Of a stretch of DNA of 64,000 bases, positions 33,896-43,294 are shown piece by piece (position 1 is the first letter of the stretch; each line of letters opens with the position of its first letter). A program made the translations under genes and the position numbers. This stretch comes from Chryseobacterium arachidis. GTDB lineage: Bacteria; Bacteroidota; Bacteroidia; Flavobacteriales; Weeksellaceae. The stretch covers positions 420,821-484,820 of the forward strand of contig NZ_FQUT01000004.1 in the NCBI RefSeq assembly GCF_900129245.1, given 5' to 3'. Under the pieces are notes generated by a model. It searched no databases. It saw nothing but the letters and a program-made list of their open reading frames with translations, and was not told the origin of the DNA.

Positions 33896-36595
33896 TTATT
33901 CATCCCGAAAATTTGATAATACTCCCATCATATCAATGCCTTTTCCAAGTAAGGGTTTGAATAAATCTCCTACTTCTTTCAAGCGGTCTACAGCGTTAAA
34001 AATGGTAAAATCAGACATTTTTAGTCCTCTTTTTACCTCATCCCAATGAAGTGGCATTGACACTGTTGCTCCCGGTTTTGGTCGGACAGAATACACTGAA
34101 GCAATGGTTGCATGCGGACGGTTTTGCAGAAAATCCAGATACATCTTTCCCTTTCGATCGGATATCTGTCTTTCAATGCTTGTTATTTTTGGCAGTTCCT
34201 GATGGACCATCTTTACAATAATCCTCGCAAATTCCTTGCTCTGTTCATACGTATATTTATTGCCCAATGGAATGTAGATATGAAGACCTGTGGAACCGCT
34301 GGTCTTGCAATAACTCGGTACGCCTAGGTCATCTAAAATCTGTTTAGTTACAAGCGCAGTGTCAATGACATCATCGAATGTATTTTTATCGGGGTCAAGA
34401 TCAATAATACAATATGTAGGATGATCAGGTTTCTTTACGGTACTGTTCCAAGGATTCATTTCAATACAGGCAAGATTTGCCATATACAGTAAGGTGGCTT
34501 CATCACTGCCGACCAAATATTGTTTTTCTTTCTTATCAGTCTCGCTTTTATATAGGTACCGTTCAATCCATTCAGGTGCTTTACCGGTAATATCCTTGAA
34601 ATAAAACCCCTCTTCCGCGATACCGTTCGGGAATCTGTTCATACTCTGTGGTCGCCCTTTAAGATATGGCAGAATATATGGCGCTACCTGATAATAATAA
34701 TTAATCAAGTCGCATTTTGTGATTTTATCTGCAGGCCAGAAGATCTTATTGAGATTGGTAAATTTCAGTTCGTGCCGATTAATTTTTTTGACCTGTGTGG
34801 TTTCTGTAGGATTGAGCAAGGTTCTGCGTTCAGACTTGGACCTAGGCTTTACTAGTGTTTGAGACGAATCGACAATTTCTTCGGTTTGTTTTTCAGTTTC
34901 CAACACTACCGTCTTTGCCTTCTTGTCAGTGCGGACTCCTTCAAATGATGGGTGTCTCATCACTCCGTCACTGGTTAACTCAGTATAACTGACCTCACCG
35001 ATCAGCTCAGGTTTCAACCATGTAACACTGGCATGAGGCGGATTGGGTCTAAAACGGGAAGGTTTATTGACATCCGGTTCCTCAACAAAAGGCACTTTTC
35101 TAGTAATCAGCGGTTTAAAAAGCTCCATCATCTCTTTTTGCATTTTTGCATTAAATCCTGTACCTACTTTTCCCGTATAAATCAGTTTTTTGCCTTCATA
35201 GACTCCAACCAGCAGGCTGCTGAATAATTTGCTGGAATCATCATTCAGCGTATAGCCACCAATGACGACTTCCTGCCGCTTATTGGCTTTGATTTTAAGC
35301 CAGTCTTTTGTTCGATTCTCAGTGTGGTATAAGCTGTCTTTCTTTTTAGCCATAATTCCTTCAAGTCCCATCTTTTTGGCTGCTGCAAGAAATTCAATGC
35401 CCGAAGTATGAAAGTCCTGGCTCAACAGAATAGAATTACTCTGTGGCAATACTTGTTCCAGTATCATTTTTCGTTCTGTAAGTGGCAAATCCTTTAAGTC
35501 TTTTCCCTTATACCAAAGAATATCAAATACATAATACACCAGGTCACCATCGGCTTCACTTCGCCAGTTTTGCAGCGATCCGAAGTCAGCGGTCCCTTTC
35601 TTACCTAAAACGACCACTTCCCCATCGATTATTGCATTAAGGTTCATCTTTTCCAATTCCTTTTGTATAGGATAAAATTTTTCAGAAAAACTTTTGTTGT
35701 TTCTTGACTTCAGCTCTACATTTTTGCCGCTCATGAACGCGACCGCACGATAACCATCCCATTTGATTTCATACAGCCAATCTTCACTGTCGAATGGCTC
35801 ATCAACTAACGTAGCAAGCATAGGTTTAACCTCATGGTAAAACTTTTCTTCAGGTACTTTTTTAAGAAGTGTGTTTATTTTTCGGGTTGAGCTTCTTTTA
35901 TCATTTGGCTCTACATCCAGCTGGGACTTAACAACTTCAACAGCTTTGTCTGTAGTGACGTTCTTATCTTTTACTGTGCTATTGCGTTTTATAATATTTT
36001 CACCATACACCTTATCTGGAGATTTCTCCATTTGGGCGATGGTCTTTTTTGAAACAACAGATTTATCTTTTAAAGTGATATCGGCTTTTGTCGCGTAGCG
36101 GTCTTCAAGTTTCATCAAAAGCCATCCATTTTCTCCTCTACCATAGGCTTTTACCAATGCAAATTCCCCTTTGAGTTTTTTACCTTTCAGCTTAATTTTA
36201 AGTTTGCCCGAATACAATTGATGCAAAAGATTTTTTTCCTGTTTTTTCAAATCACCTTCTACAGGTTCAGCAGCTTCATATGTACCTTCATCCCAGACAA
36301 TTACGGTACCTCCGCCATACTGTCCCTTAGGAATTATTCCTTCAAAATTCTTATAATCATACGGATGGTCTTCAACCATCATGGCAAGTCTTTTAATGTC
36401 CGGATCAAGCGAAGGACCTTTTGGAACGGCCCAGCTTTTCAAAACGCCATCCATTTCTAAGCGGAAATCATAGTGAAGATGCGAAGCATCATGCTTCTGA
36501 ATAACAAATCGAAGCTCCGTTCCTGAAGGCTGACCTCCAAAAGGTTCAGGAGTTTTATCTTCCGATCTTTTTTTATGGTAAGCAGATAATTTCAT
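33896..36595 (-). CDS. ligD: Multifunctional DNA ligase D (NHEJ)
   Basis: 899 residues with three domains in order: 3'-phosphoesterase (1 to ~190; FVIQKHDASHLHYDFRLE, GIIPKGQYGGG), ATP-dependent ligase (~265-570; adenylated Lys in YEIKWDGYRA, LEGIMAKKKDS, LLVGVYEGKKLIYTGKVGTGF), and AEP-type polymerase/primase (~615-899; KIFWPADKITKCDLI, IDLDPDKNTFDDV, TSGSTGLHIYIPLG). It seals double-strand breaks with Ku. No ku gene is in the window. Confidence 0.95.
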   Translation of the reverse strand: MKLSAYHKKRSEDKTPEPFGGQPSGTELRFVIQKHDASHLHYDFRLEMDGVLKSWAVPKGPSLDPDIKRLAMMVEDHPYDYKNFEGIIPKGQYGGGTVIVWDEGTYEAAEPVEGDLKKQEKNLLHQLYSGKLKIKLKGKKLKGEFALVKAYGRGENGWLLMKLEDRYATKADITLKDKSVVSKKTIAQMEKSPDKVYGENIIKRNSTVKDKNVTTDKAVEVVKSQLDVEPNDKRSSTRKINTLLKKVPEEKFYHEVKPMLATLVDEPFDSEDWLYEIKWDGYRAVAFMSGKNVELKSRNNKSFSEKFYPIQKELEKMNLNAIIDGEVVVLGKKGTADFGSLQNWRSEADGDLVYYVFDILWYKGKDLKDLPLTERKMILEQVLPQSNSILLSQDFHTSGIEFLAAAKKMGLEGIMAKKKDSLYHTENRTKDWLKIKANKRQEVVIGGYTLNDDSSKLFSSLLVGVYEGKKLIYTGKVGTGFNAKMQKEMMELFKPLITRKVPFVEEPDVNKPSRFRPNPPHASVTWLKPELIGEVSYTELTSDGVMRHPSFEGVRTDKKAKTVVLETEKQTEEIVDSSQTLVKPRSKSERRTLLNPTETTQVKKINRHELKFTNLNKIFWPADKITKCDLINYYYQVAPYILPYLKGRPQSMNRFPNGIAEEGFYFKDITGKAPEWIERYLYKSETDKKEKQYLVGSDEATLLYMANLACIEMNPWNSTVKKPDHPTYCIIDLDPDKNTFDDVIDTALVTKQILDDLGVPSYCKTSGSTGLHIYIPLGNKYTYEQSKEFARIIVKMVHQELPKITSIERQISDRKGKMYLDFLQNRPHATIASVYSVRPKPGATVSMPLHWDEVKRGLKMSDFTIFNAVDRLKEVGDLFKPLLGKGIDMMGVLSNFRDE

Positions 36596-36685
36596 ACTGA
36601 TGGATTTGGATAAAAAATCTTTCTGACCTATGCCAGAAAGATAAGTGTTAATGATAAGCTTTCTGTTATAAAGCTTTAATCAAAG

Positions 36686-36877
36686 TTATTTTTTATGCTT
36701 TTCTTTTAGATAAGCTTCAAGCACTTTACGGTCATTTGACCCCGTCGCACGAATAGCTCCGGTAACTGCTTGTGAACTGACATTCATTTTATCTTTGAAA
36801 TACTGGATTTCGTAATTTTCCGAACCGCTTACTTTGCTGCGGTCACGCTGATCTTTTTTTGACTTGTTATCTGCCAT
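36686..36877 (-). CDS. DUF3606 protein
   Basis: 63 residues: DQRDRSKVSGSENYEIQYFKDKMNVSSQAVTGAIRATGSN, a good match to DUF3606, a small domain of unknown role often encoded next to ligD, ku or stress genes. It lies 90 bp upstream of ligD on the same strand, so cotranscription is possible. Confidence 0.85.
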   Translation of the reverse strand: MADNKSKKDQRDRSKVSGSENYEIQYFKDKMNVSSQAVTGAIRATGSNDRKVLEAYLKEKHKK

Positions 36878-37015
36878 AATATAATTTTACGTTTAGATGA
36901 ACAAATAAAATGCCAGCAAATCGTTAAGAATCAATGTTATTGATTAAGATGGTTCAAGGAATATGACTCAGTCAAAGAGTTCAAGTATTGGTTTAATTAT
37001 TGCTTTGGCAGATGT

Positions 37016-37385
37016 ATGAAGAAAATTTATATTGTTGAAGATAACCCTTGAAATCAGAGATATTTTAGGTATTTCTTACGTCAGAAGGATTTAGCATTAC
37101 AACTTTTGAAAATATAAAAGACTTTAACAGTCGAAGCTCACAGATAATTCCTGATCTCTACCTCTTAATGTCATGCTTCCAGATGGCTCAGGGTTAGATA
37201 TTTGTAATCAGATTAAAAGTAATCCTGAGATTACAGCACCAGTAATAATTATGAGCGCTACTGCTAAAATTGATCAAATGAAAAACCATTGCTACCCTGA
37301 TGACTTTATCGCAAAGCCCTTTGACCTTATGAAATTAGTGGAACGTATCAATGATCTGACTACCAGCAATTCTTTACAAGAATAG
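37016..37385 (+). pseudogene. Response-regulator receiver domain, three frameshifts
   Basis: ATG at 37016 opens MKKIYIVEDNP then TGA. Continuing in other frames gives LEIRDILGI, then FLTSEGFSITTFENIKDFNSRSS QIIPDLYLL, then VMLPDGSGLDICNQIKSNPE...IIMSATAKIDQ...DDFIAKPFDLMKLVERI to a stop at 37385: a complete CheY-like receiver broken three times. The third break removes a base in the very codon of the phospho-acceptor Asp (LL-D-VMLPDG). No output domain follows. Confidence 0.8.
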
Positions 37386-37652
37386 TTTTTATTCCGCGAA
37401 TTAGTGATGGAATCCTAAAAATTTGGCAAATATTTATTGAATTTTAAAAGTAAAAAACTTACTGCATCATTCTAATCAGATCCTGAATATCACATTTTTT
37501 AAACAACTCCTATGATTTTCTTGGATTCCATCACTTTAAGAAAACAATTTCGACTGCTGCTATTTTTCTCAACAGTGAGCAAATTCTGTATTGTCATTTT
37601 TTTTTGCAATATCTTATAATTGATTATCTTTAATACAATAAACTGAGAACTT
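37386..37652. other. Intergenic region upstream of the Crp/Fnr gene
   Basis: 267 AT-rich bases with a T9-10 run near 37597. No ORF or strong hairpin seen; presumably carries the regulator's promoter. Confidence 0.35.
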
Positions 37653-38249
37653 ATGCTAATCAATCAGGAATTACTGTTTTCATACGGTGGTGAAGTTGCT
37701 ACATTTAATACCAAAGAATATATTTTTGAAGAAAATCAGACCCCCAGGTATTATCATCAAATAATTTCGGGAGATGTTAAACTTAATCACGTTAGCGAAG
37801 ATGGTAAGGAACTTATACAAAGTATTCACACAGTTGGCGATAGTGTGTGCGAACTGCTGCTGTTTATTGATGAAAAATATCCTGTAAATGCGGTGACCAT
37901 TTCTGAATGTACGGTAATGAAAGTTGCTAAACCGGATTTTCTTACCATGCTAAACGATCACCGTGATGTTTCGGAGAATGTCCACAAATACATTTCTTAC
38001 CGACTATATGAAAAGTTTGTGATGATGCAGAATATCGCTGCCAATTCCGCAGACACCAGAGTAAGAGGGATTCTCAAGTATTTCAAAAACTACAGTAAAG
38101 ATCAATCTCCTTACTCGTATGAAGTAAAGCTGACACGCCAACAGCTTGCAAGCGTCACCGGGCTCCGGGTTGAAACTGTTATCAGAAGCCTAAAGAAGCT
38201 TGAAAAGGAAAAATTGATCACCATAGAGAAAGGTAAGGTGTATTATTGA
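37653..38249 (+). CDS. Crp/Fnr-family regulator
   Basis: 198 residues. Cyclic-nucleotide-binding-like beta-barrel (EENQTPRYYHQIISGDVKL, EDGKELIQSIHTVGDSV), dimer helix (NVHKYISYRLYEKFVMMQNIAANSADTRVRGIL), and C-terminal wHTH LTRQQLASVTGLRVETVIRSLKKLEKEKLI. It lacks the N-terminal Cys cluster of FNR. A wrecked paralogue is at 49039-49635. The short remnant after it hints at a hemerythrin-type oxygen or NO-handling gene that it may once have controlled. Confidence 0.9.
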   Translation: MLINQELLFSYGGEVATFNTKEYIFEENQTPRYYHQIISGDVKLNHVSEDGKELIQSIHTVGDSVCELLLFIDEKYPVNAVTISECTVMKVAKPDFLTMLNDHRDVSENVHKYISYRLYEKFVMMQNIAANSADTRVRGILKYFKNYSKDQSPYSYEVKLTRQQLASVTGLRVETVIRSLKKLEKEKLITIEKGKVYY

Positions 38250-38256
38250 ATCTTTC

Positions 38257-38460
38257 GTGATACATTTGACTGGACTTAGCCAACACGAAAAAATCTTTAC
38301 ACTTAAGGCACTCATCAATTATCGGACTACAGAAGGAGGGTTGGTATGTCCGGTATCCAATGAGTTCCGTGCTTCATTTCAATTTCCATTTGAGCTTCAA
38401 AGGTACATAGGCATCCACAACATCGAAGAAGAAGAACTTATTTTCCCGGTGATTCTGTGA
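38257..38460 (+). pseudogene. Possible remnant of a hemerythrin/RIC-type protein
   Basis: A 67-codon frame from GTG. Its tail, LQRYIGIHNIEEEELIFPVI, resembles the fourth helix of hemerythrin-like iron-sulfur repair proteins (H..EEE.LIFP), and it has an internal LVCPVSNEF. It is much shorter than any such protein and has no ribosome-binding context. Weak call, based on one motif and its place after a Crp/Fnr gene. Confidence 0.3.
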
Positions 38461-38597
38461 ACGTTGAAATAACCTTATTAAATGCTGAATCATTCTTAGG
38501 AAGTTATATAAAGGAATGGATTTGAGCTTTCAGATCATTAACGATAGGAAATGGCGTTATAATGGAGGTTTATACTGAAAAATGAGGTAATAACTTC

Positions 38598-38656
38598 TGA
38601 GGAAAAATTTAAATGTAGATAAATTAAATATTGCTTTATCTAACAGGTTAAAGTAG
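38598..38656 (+). pseudogene. Orphan C-terminal tail of a membrane-protein family gene
   Basis: Reads LRKNLNVDKLNIALSNRLK and stop, nearly identical at DNA and protein level to the frame-shifted tail of 25804-26321. No gene body precedes it. Confidence 0.5.
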
Positions 38657-38677
38657 GAACTTTTAATTTGTATAGGA

Positions 38678-39937
38678 TTATCCAAACACTTTCGCCAATA
38701 AAAATCCTATCATTAAAGCCACAATGGCCGCAATAATTATTTTGGTATAATCCTGCTTACTTTTCGCTGCTTCGGTAAGCAGTCTTTCATTTTCTTTCTC
38801 CAAGACCTCTAATCCCGCTTTCAGGAAAGCCGTTTTCTCGTTAATGGCAGATTGTAGATTCTTTTCATGAAGAAGGGTGATCTGCTTTTTATCATTTTCC
38901 ATCTGAAGCTGGCTCTGCTTCTGTTGTTCGGTAAAGTTTTTCTGTGTTTCCTGTAGCTGTCTGGCGGAGATTTCCTGAAGTTTTTGAAATTCCTCAGTTT
39001 TTTTTGTAAGCTGCTCCGTAAGGGTTTTTACCTGCTCAGAAAACTGTTTGGCAACATCTTTTTTTACTTCATCAATAAGTAAAGCCCTTGAATTGGATTT
39101 TTCGTGTGACAGCTTCTCCACAATGGCATGCAGACCTGCCCCGTAATCATGCGGCAGATGAAAGCGCTTATCTGCCAGTTTATCCAAAAGAGTTTCATCA
39201 ACCGTATGTCCGATAGCCGTTACCGTAACCGCTGATAAATGAATAAAGAGTTTTGATAATTCAATGTCACTGAAGGCTTCCATGCTTTGGCGGTCTCCCC
39301 CGCCCCTTACCAAAGCAACAATATCATATTCTGAGGCAGATACCGTTTTGAGCTTATCGGCAATGGATGTTGAAGAAGTGATATTACAGGTATATTCTGA
39401 GAGCTGAAAATATTTCTGCGAGACATCAAGCCCTTCGGCGAAGTCTCGTTGCACAATAGCGTTATGTCCATAAATATTAGCAATCCTTATGGGCTCGCCC
39501 TTCAGTATTTTATTGCGTATCACGGTCTCCAGATCCTGAGAACCTTTTTCAAGCTTTTCCTGAATCAGCTCATACCGTTGCAGCTCTTCCTCCGAGATCG
39601 CTTTTTCCTCCTGCTGAATAATCTCATCCACCACAAACCTGAGCTCAATGGAAGAGTTCTTTATATTTTTTTCAATATAGCCTCTTAATGTATAGACTTC
39701 ATTGTTTTGAATCTTGGTTCTCAATAATGCGGAGATACGGACAACAATAGCAGTATTATCCGACTCTGAAAACAAAAGGTCGTAGTAATAATTGCCATAC
39801 GCCTTGCCTAAACCAAAAGAATACCTCCCTTTCAGATACACAAGATTCACGGTTGCATTGATTTTAAGGGCATTACTGAATAACCCCAGCACAGAAGCGG
39901 GTGAATAAATCGGATAGGTTGTTTCCTCGGTTTGCAT
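38678..39937 (-). CDS. Membrane-anchored exodeoxyribonuclease VII large-subunit-like protein
   Basis: 419 residues. N-terminal OB-fold-like part (VNLVYLKGRYSFGLGKAYGNYYYDLLF), then the XseA core: ALVRGGGDRQSMEAFSDIELSKL, TAIGHTVDETLLDKLADKRFHLPHDYGAGL. A long Gln/Glu/Lys coiled coil follows and the protein ends in one membrane helix (about 397-417, IIIAAIVALMIGFLLAKVF). True XseA is soluble and needs XseB; neither xseB nor any partner is nearby. A tail-anchored version implies a different, membrane-side DNA role, perhaps defence or uptake control. Confidence 0.8.
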   Translation of the reverse strand: MQTEETTYPIYSPASVLGLFSNALKINATVNLVYLKGRYSFGLGKAYGNYYYDLLFSESDNTAIVVRISALLRTKIQNNEVYTLRGYIEKNIKNSSIELRFVVDEIIQQEEKAISEEELQRYELIQEKLEKGSQDLETVIRNKILKGEPIRIANIYGHNAIVQRDFAEGLDVSQKYFQLSEYTCNITSSTSIADKLKTVSASEYDIVALVRGGGDRQSMEAFSDIELSKLFIHLSAVTVTAIGHTVDETLLDKLADKRFHLPHDYGAGLHAIVEKLSHEKSNSRALLIDEVKKDVAKQFSEQVKTLTEQLTKKTEEFQKLQEISARQLQETQKNFTEQQKQSQLQMENDKKQITLLHEKNLQSAINEKTAFLKAGLEVLEKENERLLTEAAKSKQDYTKIIIAAIVALMIGFLLAKVFG

Positions 39938-40062
39938 ACGTAAGATTGTGATACAAAGGTATTATATTAAAGGGTAACAAATGAGCCCTAAAAATAATTT
40001 TAAGTTGCAGCAAAGGTTGTTTTTAAGAGTTATAGATCATTATAAGCACTCAGAGCAGATTA

Positions 40063-40602
40063 TTAAATTGCTACATTTACTATTTGTTTAAGATCAAAAA
40101 CTTCGGCCGGTAAGAAAGAAGCCTTATTTTCAAACGTTAAAATATCTCCGTCAAGTTTGAAATTTTTAAAGTTGGCATCCGACATTGTTCTCCAAACTTT
40201 CTCATAATCTCTAAGAATAAACCTTTTTTCGTCAGAATCCCTTAGCAAAGCCAACTTTGCATTTTCTACTGAAATATCCATCACAATGCTGTACGTTTCT
40301 TTATTATACTTCAGTTTTTTCTTAAATAAAAGACCGGCGTGTTTCCATTCTTCATTTCTAAGTTCTTCTAATGAATCGATAACTTCAGATTTATCTGCTA
40401 CAAAATAGTCGTCAGACAAATTATTAAACAGAACCTTCCATTTCTCTATCAGAAAATCTTTTCTGTCCTGATCTGAAAATAAATTCCAATCTCTATTTTT
40501 TGTAGATATTGATAAATTTATAATACCACCTTGAACATTTTTCCCGTAGTAAAGTTCTTTGAAATTTTCTGCATTATCGCTTTCCAAATCATCATGAAAC
40601 AT
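40063..40602 (-). CDS. Hypothetical protein, possible immunity protein of a decayed RHS locus
   Basis: 179 residues, soluble, acidic; no signal. Notable segments: KWKVLFNNLSDDYFVADKSEVID and the C-terminal LDGDILTFENKASFLPAEVFDL. A 58-bp fragment of a second copy of that C-terminus is at 40772-40830. Runs of small paralogous genes downstream of an RHS relic are typical of immunity-gene repertoires; this is inference from context, as I recognise no family. Confidence 0.55.
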   Translation of the reverse strand: MFHDDLESDNAENFKELYYGKNVQGGIINLSISTKNRDWNLFSDQDRKDFLIEKWKVLFNNLSDDYFVADKSEVIDSLEELRNEEWKHAGLLFKKKLKYNKETYSIVMDISVENAKLALLRDSDEKRFILRDYEKVWRTMSDANFKNFKLDGDILTFENKASFLPAEVFDLKQIVNVAI

Positions 40603-40771
40603 CAGCGTAATCCTTTGAATTTTTTTTCTCTATTTATTTTATCCTGAATTGCCCGTATTAAAAGGATTTCCAATAGAGTACGATAATTAACTATTTCATT
40701 ATATTTCTCTGTATCGCCAGTATAGATCATGAACCGAATATTTTTCATTAATTGTAATTTATAATTTTTTT

Positions 40772-40830
40772 TTAATCAAATTGTTCAGGTGGTAGAAAGA
40801 ATGTTTTATTTTCAAATGTTAAAGTATTTT
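40772..40830 (-). pseudogene. C-terminal fragment of a paralogue of the 40063 gene
   Basis: Reads NTLTFENKTFFLPPEQFD and stop, versus DILTFENKASFLPAEVFD in the intact neighbour. Confidence 0.55.
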
Positions 40831-40875
40831 TTCTATTAATCTGAAAGCAAATTCCAATCTATATTCTTAAGCCAC

Positions 40876-41037
40876 TTATAAACCAGATTGTGAAGCTCCT
40901 TGTTGTATCAAAGCAATCGTGAAAGGATCTGTGAAAATTATTCCGCCAGCGGTCATTCCACAACCATTTCTCCCTCTTCTAGATAAATCGAAAGAATCTG
41001 TTCCTAAAAATTCTTCAAAAGAATGCCTATTTTTCAC
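40876..41037 (-). CDS. Short Gly-rich ORF, probable gene remnant
   Basis: 53 codons from GTG, reading KNRHSFEEFLGTDSFDLSRR..GCGMTAGGIIFTDPFTIAL, ending ASQSGL. The composition looks like real protein, not chance reading of AT-rich DNA, but there is no ATG and no leader. Possibly the end of a toxin or effector gene belonging to the RHS relic. Confidence 0.35.
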   Translation of the reverse strand: MKNRHSFEEFLGTDSFDLSRRGRNGCGMTAGGIIFTDPFTIALIQQGASQSGL

Positions 41038-41462
41038 TAATTTTATTGAAATTCAATGAGTTAATTGTTTAAAAATTGTAATCACTAAATTTGATACATG
41101 ACCCTACTCCATTCTTATCTAACAGATTAAATTGAGTTATTCTAATTTTACTTTTCTAAATTTTGACAGAAACAAATTGTTATTAGGAAAATAACCAACA
41201 ATATTGGTTATTAACCATTCATCATTTTCTTTTGTAAGTATAAATTCACCAACTATACCGTACTTATAATTTGTGATATAAACTTTTGATAAATTTAATG
41301 TAAAGTAATTACCCACATTGTCAATTTTAAACAATCTAAATTTATTTTTATCTGAAATGATGTCATTAAAAAATAGAGTGTTTAGATTCAAAGAATCATT
41401 TATATTAAAAGTGCCTGATTTTTTTTTAATACTAAAATCAAATAATATTTTATTTTTATCAT

Positions 41463-42287
41463 AAATCTGTTTAAACTTTTATTTTTCTGAGAAACAAAAT
41501 AGAAAAAGCCAGATAATGCAAGTTCATCCATGTAATATTTAAAGTTTCAAACCTTATTAATAGTGCTTTGAAGCTATCCAGCCATGCATTTGCTTTTTCT
41601 ATTTTGAATCTTCTTTTATAAAGTTCGGAATCAAAATATTTTTCATGCTCTGTATTTCCATTACGTGGATTCTCTTTAATATTGGCAATCATTTCTTTTT
41701 TCTCAAGAATATCTCTGCATTTTTTACCGTCAAAACCTGAATCTGCATTCAGGAATAATCCTTTACACTCTATATCAGCTTCATCCAAAAGAACAAAAAC
41801 CTCCTCTAAAGTTTCTTCAATCTGATAAAGGTCATGATGTTCTCCGCTCACCGGCTCTCCCATTGAAAGCATTTGTCCCTGATTATCACAAAGGAAGATA
41901 CAATTACTGGTCTTTGATGATTTTCTTCCCTGATAACCTACCGATTCGCCACCAGTTTTACTGCGCGTATGACTTCCGTCCATCTGAACACAGGAGAGAT
42001 CTAAATTTCTTTTATTCTTTTTAAGAAGGGAAACCCAAATTCGCTTGAAAGAACCATCCTTACTCCATTTATTAAAATAATAATAAATCAGTTGCCAACT
42101 GATTCCCTGATTTGTAAAGTACTCTTTAAGACTCAGCTCGCGCCATTGGCAGCCTGTTTTTAAACGCTTAATAATGAGTTGAAAGATTTTCCCTAAATCA
42201 AATCTTGTTGAAAATCCCCGTTTTCCCCTGCTCAAATGAGGAATTATCCATTTTTCCAGTTTATCTTTGCTTATGAGTTCCAGATTT
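41463..42287 (-). mobile_element. IS5-family insertion sequence (~825 bp)
   Basis: Bounded by short inverted AAATCTG-type ends (41463-41469; complement at 42281-42287), with TA on the outer side of each. The ends are short and not fully resolved by eye. One transposase gene inside, same strand as the interrupted lipoprotein. Confidence 0.6.
41471..42235 (-). CDS. IS5-family DDE transposase
   Basis: 254 residues from TTG at 42235. DDE core: CVQMDGSHTR (first Asp), LFLNADSGFD (second Asp), and Y..RFKIEKANAWLDSFK with the catalytic Glu and the Y-(2)-R-(3)-E spacing. In-frame coding continues upstream of the TTG (ELISKDKLEKWIIPHL), the normal N-terminus of this family, up to the IS end without any ATG. 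So the element's gene lacks a standard start and may rely on a non-ATG codon or on reading from outside. Confidence 0.9.
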   Translation of the reverse strand: MSRGKRGFSTRFDLGKIFQLIIKRLKTGCQWRELSLKEYFTNQGISWQLIYYYFNKWSKDGSFKRIWVSLLKKNKRNLDLSCVQMDGSHTRSKTGGESVGYQGRKSSKTSNCIFLCDNQGQMLSMGEPVSGEHHDLYQIEETLEEVFVLLDEADIECKGLFLNADSGFDGKKCRDILEKKEMIANIKENPRNGNTEHEKYFDSELYKRRFKIEKANAWLDSFKALLIRFETLNITWMNLHYLAFSILFLRKIKV

Positions 42288-42652
42288 TAGTTATTTTAAG
42301 TTGCAATCCAAAATTGCTAATTTTCTGCATACTCTTTCTGTAAAAAAAGTTTAAACAGGTTTCATAATAATATATGCTATCCTTCATAAAGATCTGATTT
42401 TTAATAGAAAAATTATTGGAAAAATATTTGAATTCTCCACTTATATAACTCTCGTCTTCTTTAATATTGGAACTAATTACAAGACTTGGTTCGTTGACTT
42501 TATATTTTTTTTGAAATGAATTATCAATTATATCCTGCTTTTCTTTACAATTAAAAAAAAACAACCAAAAAGAACATACAATTATTATATTTACTCTCAT
42601 TGTTTCCTATTTTTTAGGTTCTTTAAGAATCTGTTGCAATTCTTTTTGATTT

Positions 42653-43280
42653 TTATTTAGTCTCCTGTAATTCTTGTCATTGAAACTTATAATTCCTTAA
42701 ATTCGAATGTGAAAAGAATGCGTTACCGGTTTTAAGATGGTTCATTCCGAACGGATAATAATCATTGCTGTCAACAATCTCCTTCGCCCCTGCACTGCGT
42801 TTGGCAAACTTATCCTGACATTTTCTAAATTACCCTTATACTGGTAAATATTGATTTATTGTATAATCGTAAAAGCCTTCGCCGTGGGGAAAAACTGTAA
42901 TTCTGCAGTCTTGAGTACGTTGAGAAAAGTCGGTTCAATAGTAGGTTCCAAAATACCTATAAGCGTAAATGCTTCGGGTTCATAAGCCCTTTTAATCATC
43001 CTCATATCCGTGCTTTCTCAGAGATCACCGCCGCCAGGCACGCCAGGCCCTGAACTGGTAGCATTCAAATATTGGAAGCCATCCAGGTAATCCGTTGTTT
43101 CCTTAGAAGAAATCTTCCTGCAATACCAACGGACATTTTAAGGCTCTCATTTCTTACTTTTACTACATCAGCTCTGTATTTTGTCGAAATATCATTGGTG
43201 ATCTGACCAAAACCAATATGCACTGCATTAGTAAGATTCAAATAATTGTATCCAATTCCTGTAATACCAAGATCAAACAA
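42653..43280 (-). pseudogene. RHS-repeat core protein remnant, multiply frameshifted
   Basis: Pieces in successive frames, in family order: GITGIGYNYLNL...KYRADVVKVR (43280-43150), DGFQYLNATSSGPGVPGGGDL (around 43050-43085), FFPTAKAF/EGFYDYT (around 42880), then VDSNDYYPFGMNHLKTGNAFF (around 42700-42770) and QELQETK (42656). These are landmarks of the RHS-associated core before the variable toxin tip. At least four frameshifts. The 5' end stops 14 bp from the retropepsin gene, and no toxin domain remains. Confidence 0.8.
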
Positions 43281-43294
43281 TCAGGCTACTTTTC

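Larger units (their letters stand above)
41137..42600 (-). pseudogene. Lipoprotein gene split by an IS5-type insertion
   Basis: The 5' half (42271-42600) has a lipoprotein signal (MRVNIIIVCSFWLFFFNC) and reads up to LQLKITK. The 3' half resumes at about 41460 as FKQIYDKNKILFDFSIKKK and reads on through FNINDSLNLNTLFFND to a stop at 41137. The transposase gene lies exactly between. I could not rejoin the halves in frame with a simple 2-bp duplication, so a base may also have been lost. Function of the intact protein is unknown. Confidence 0.7.
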
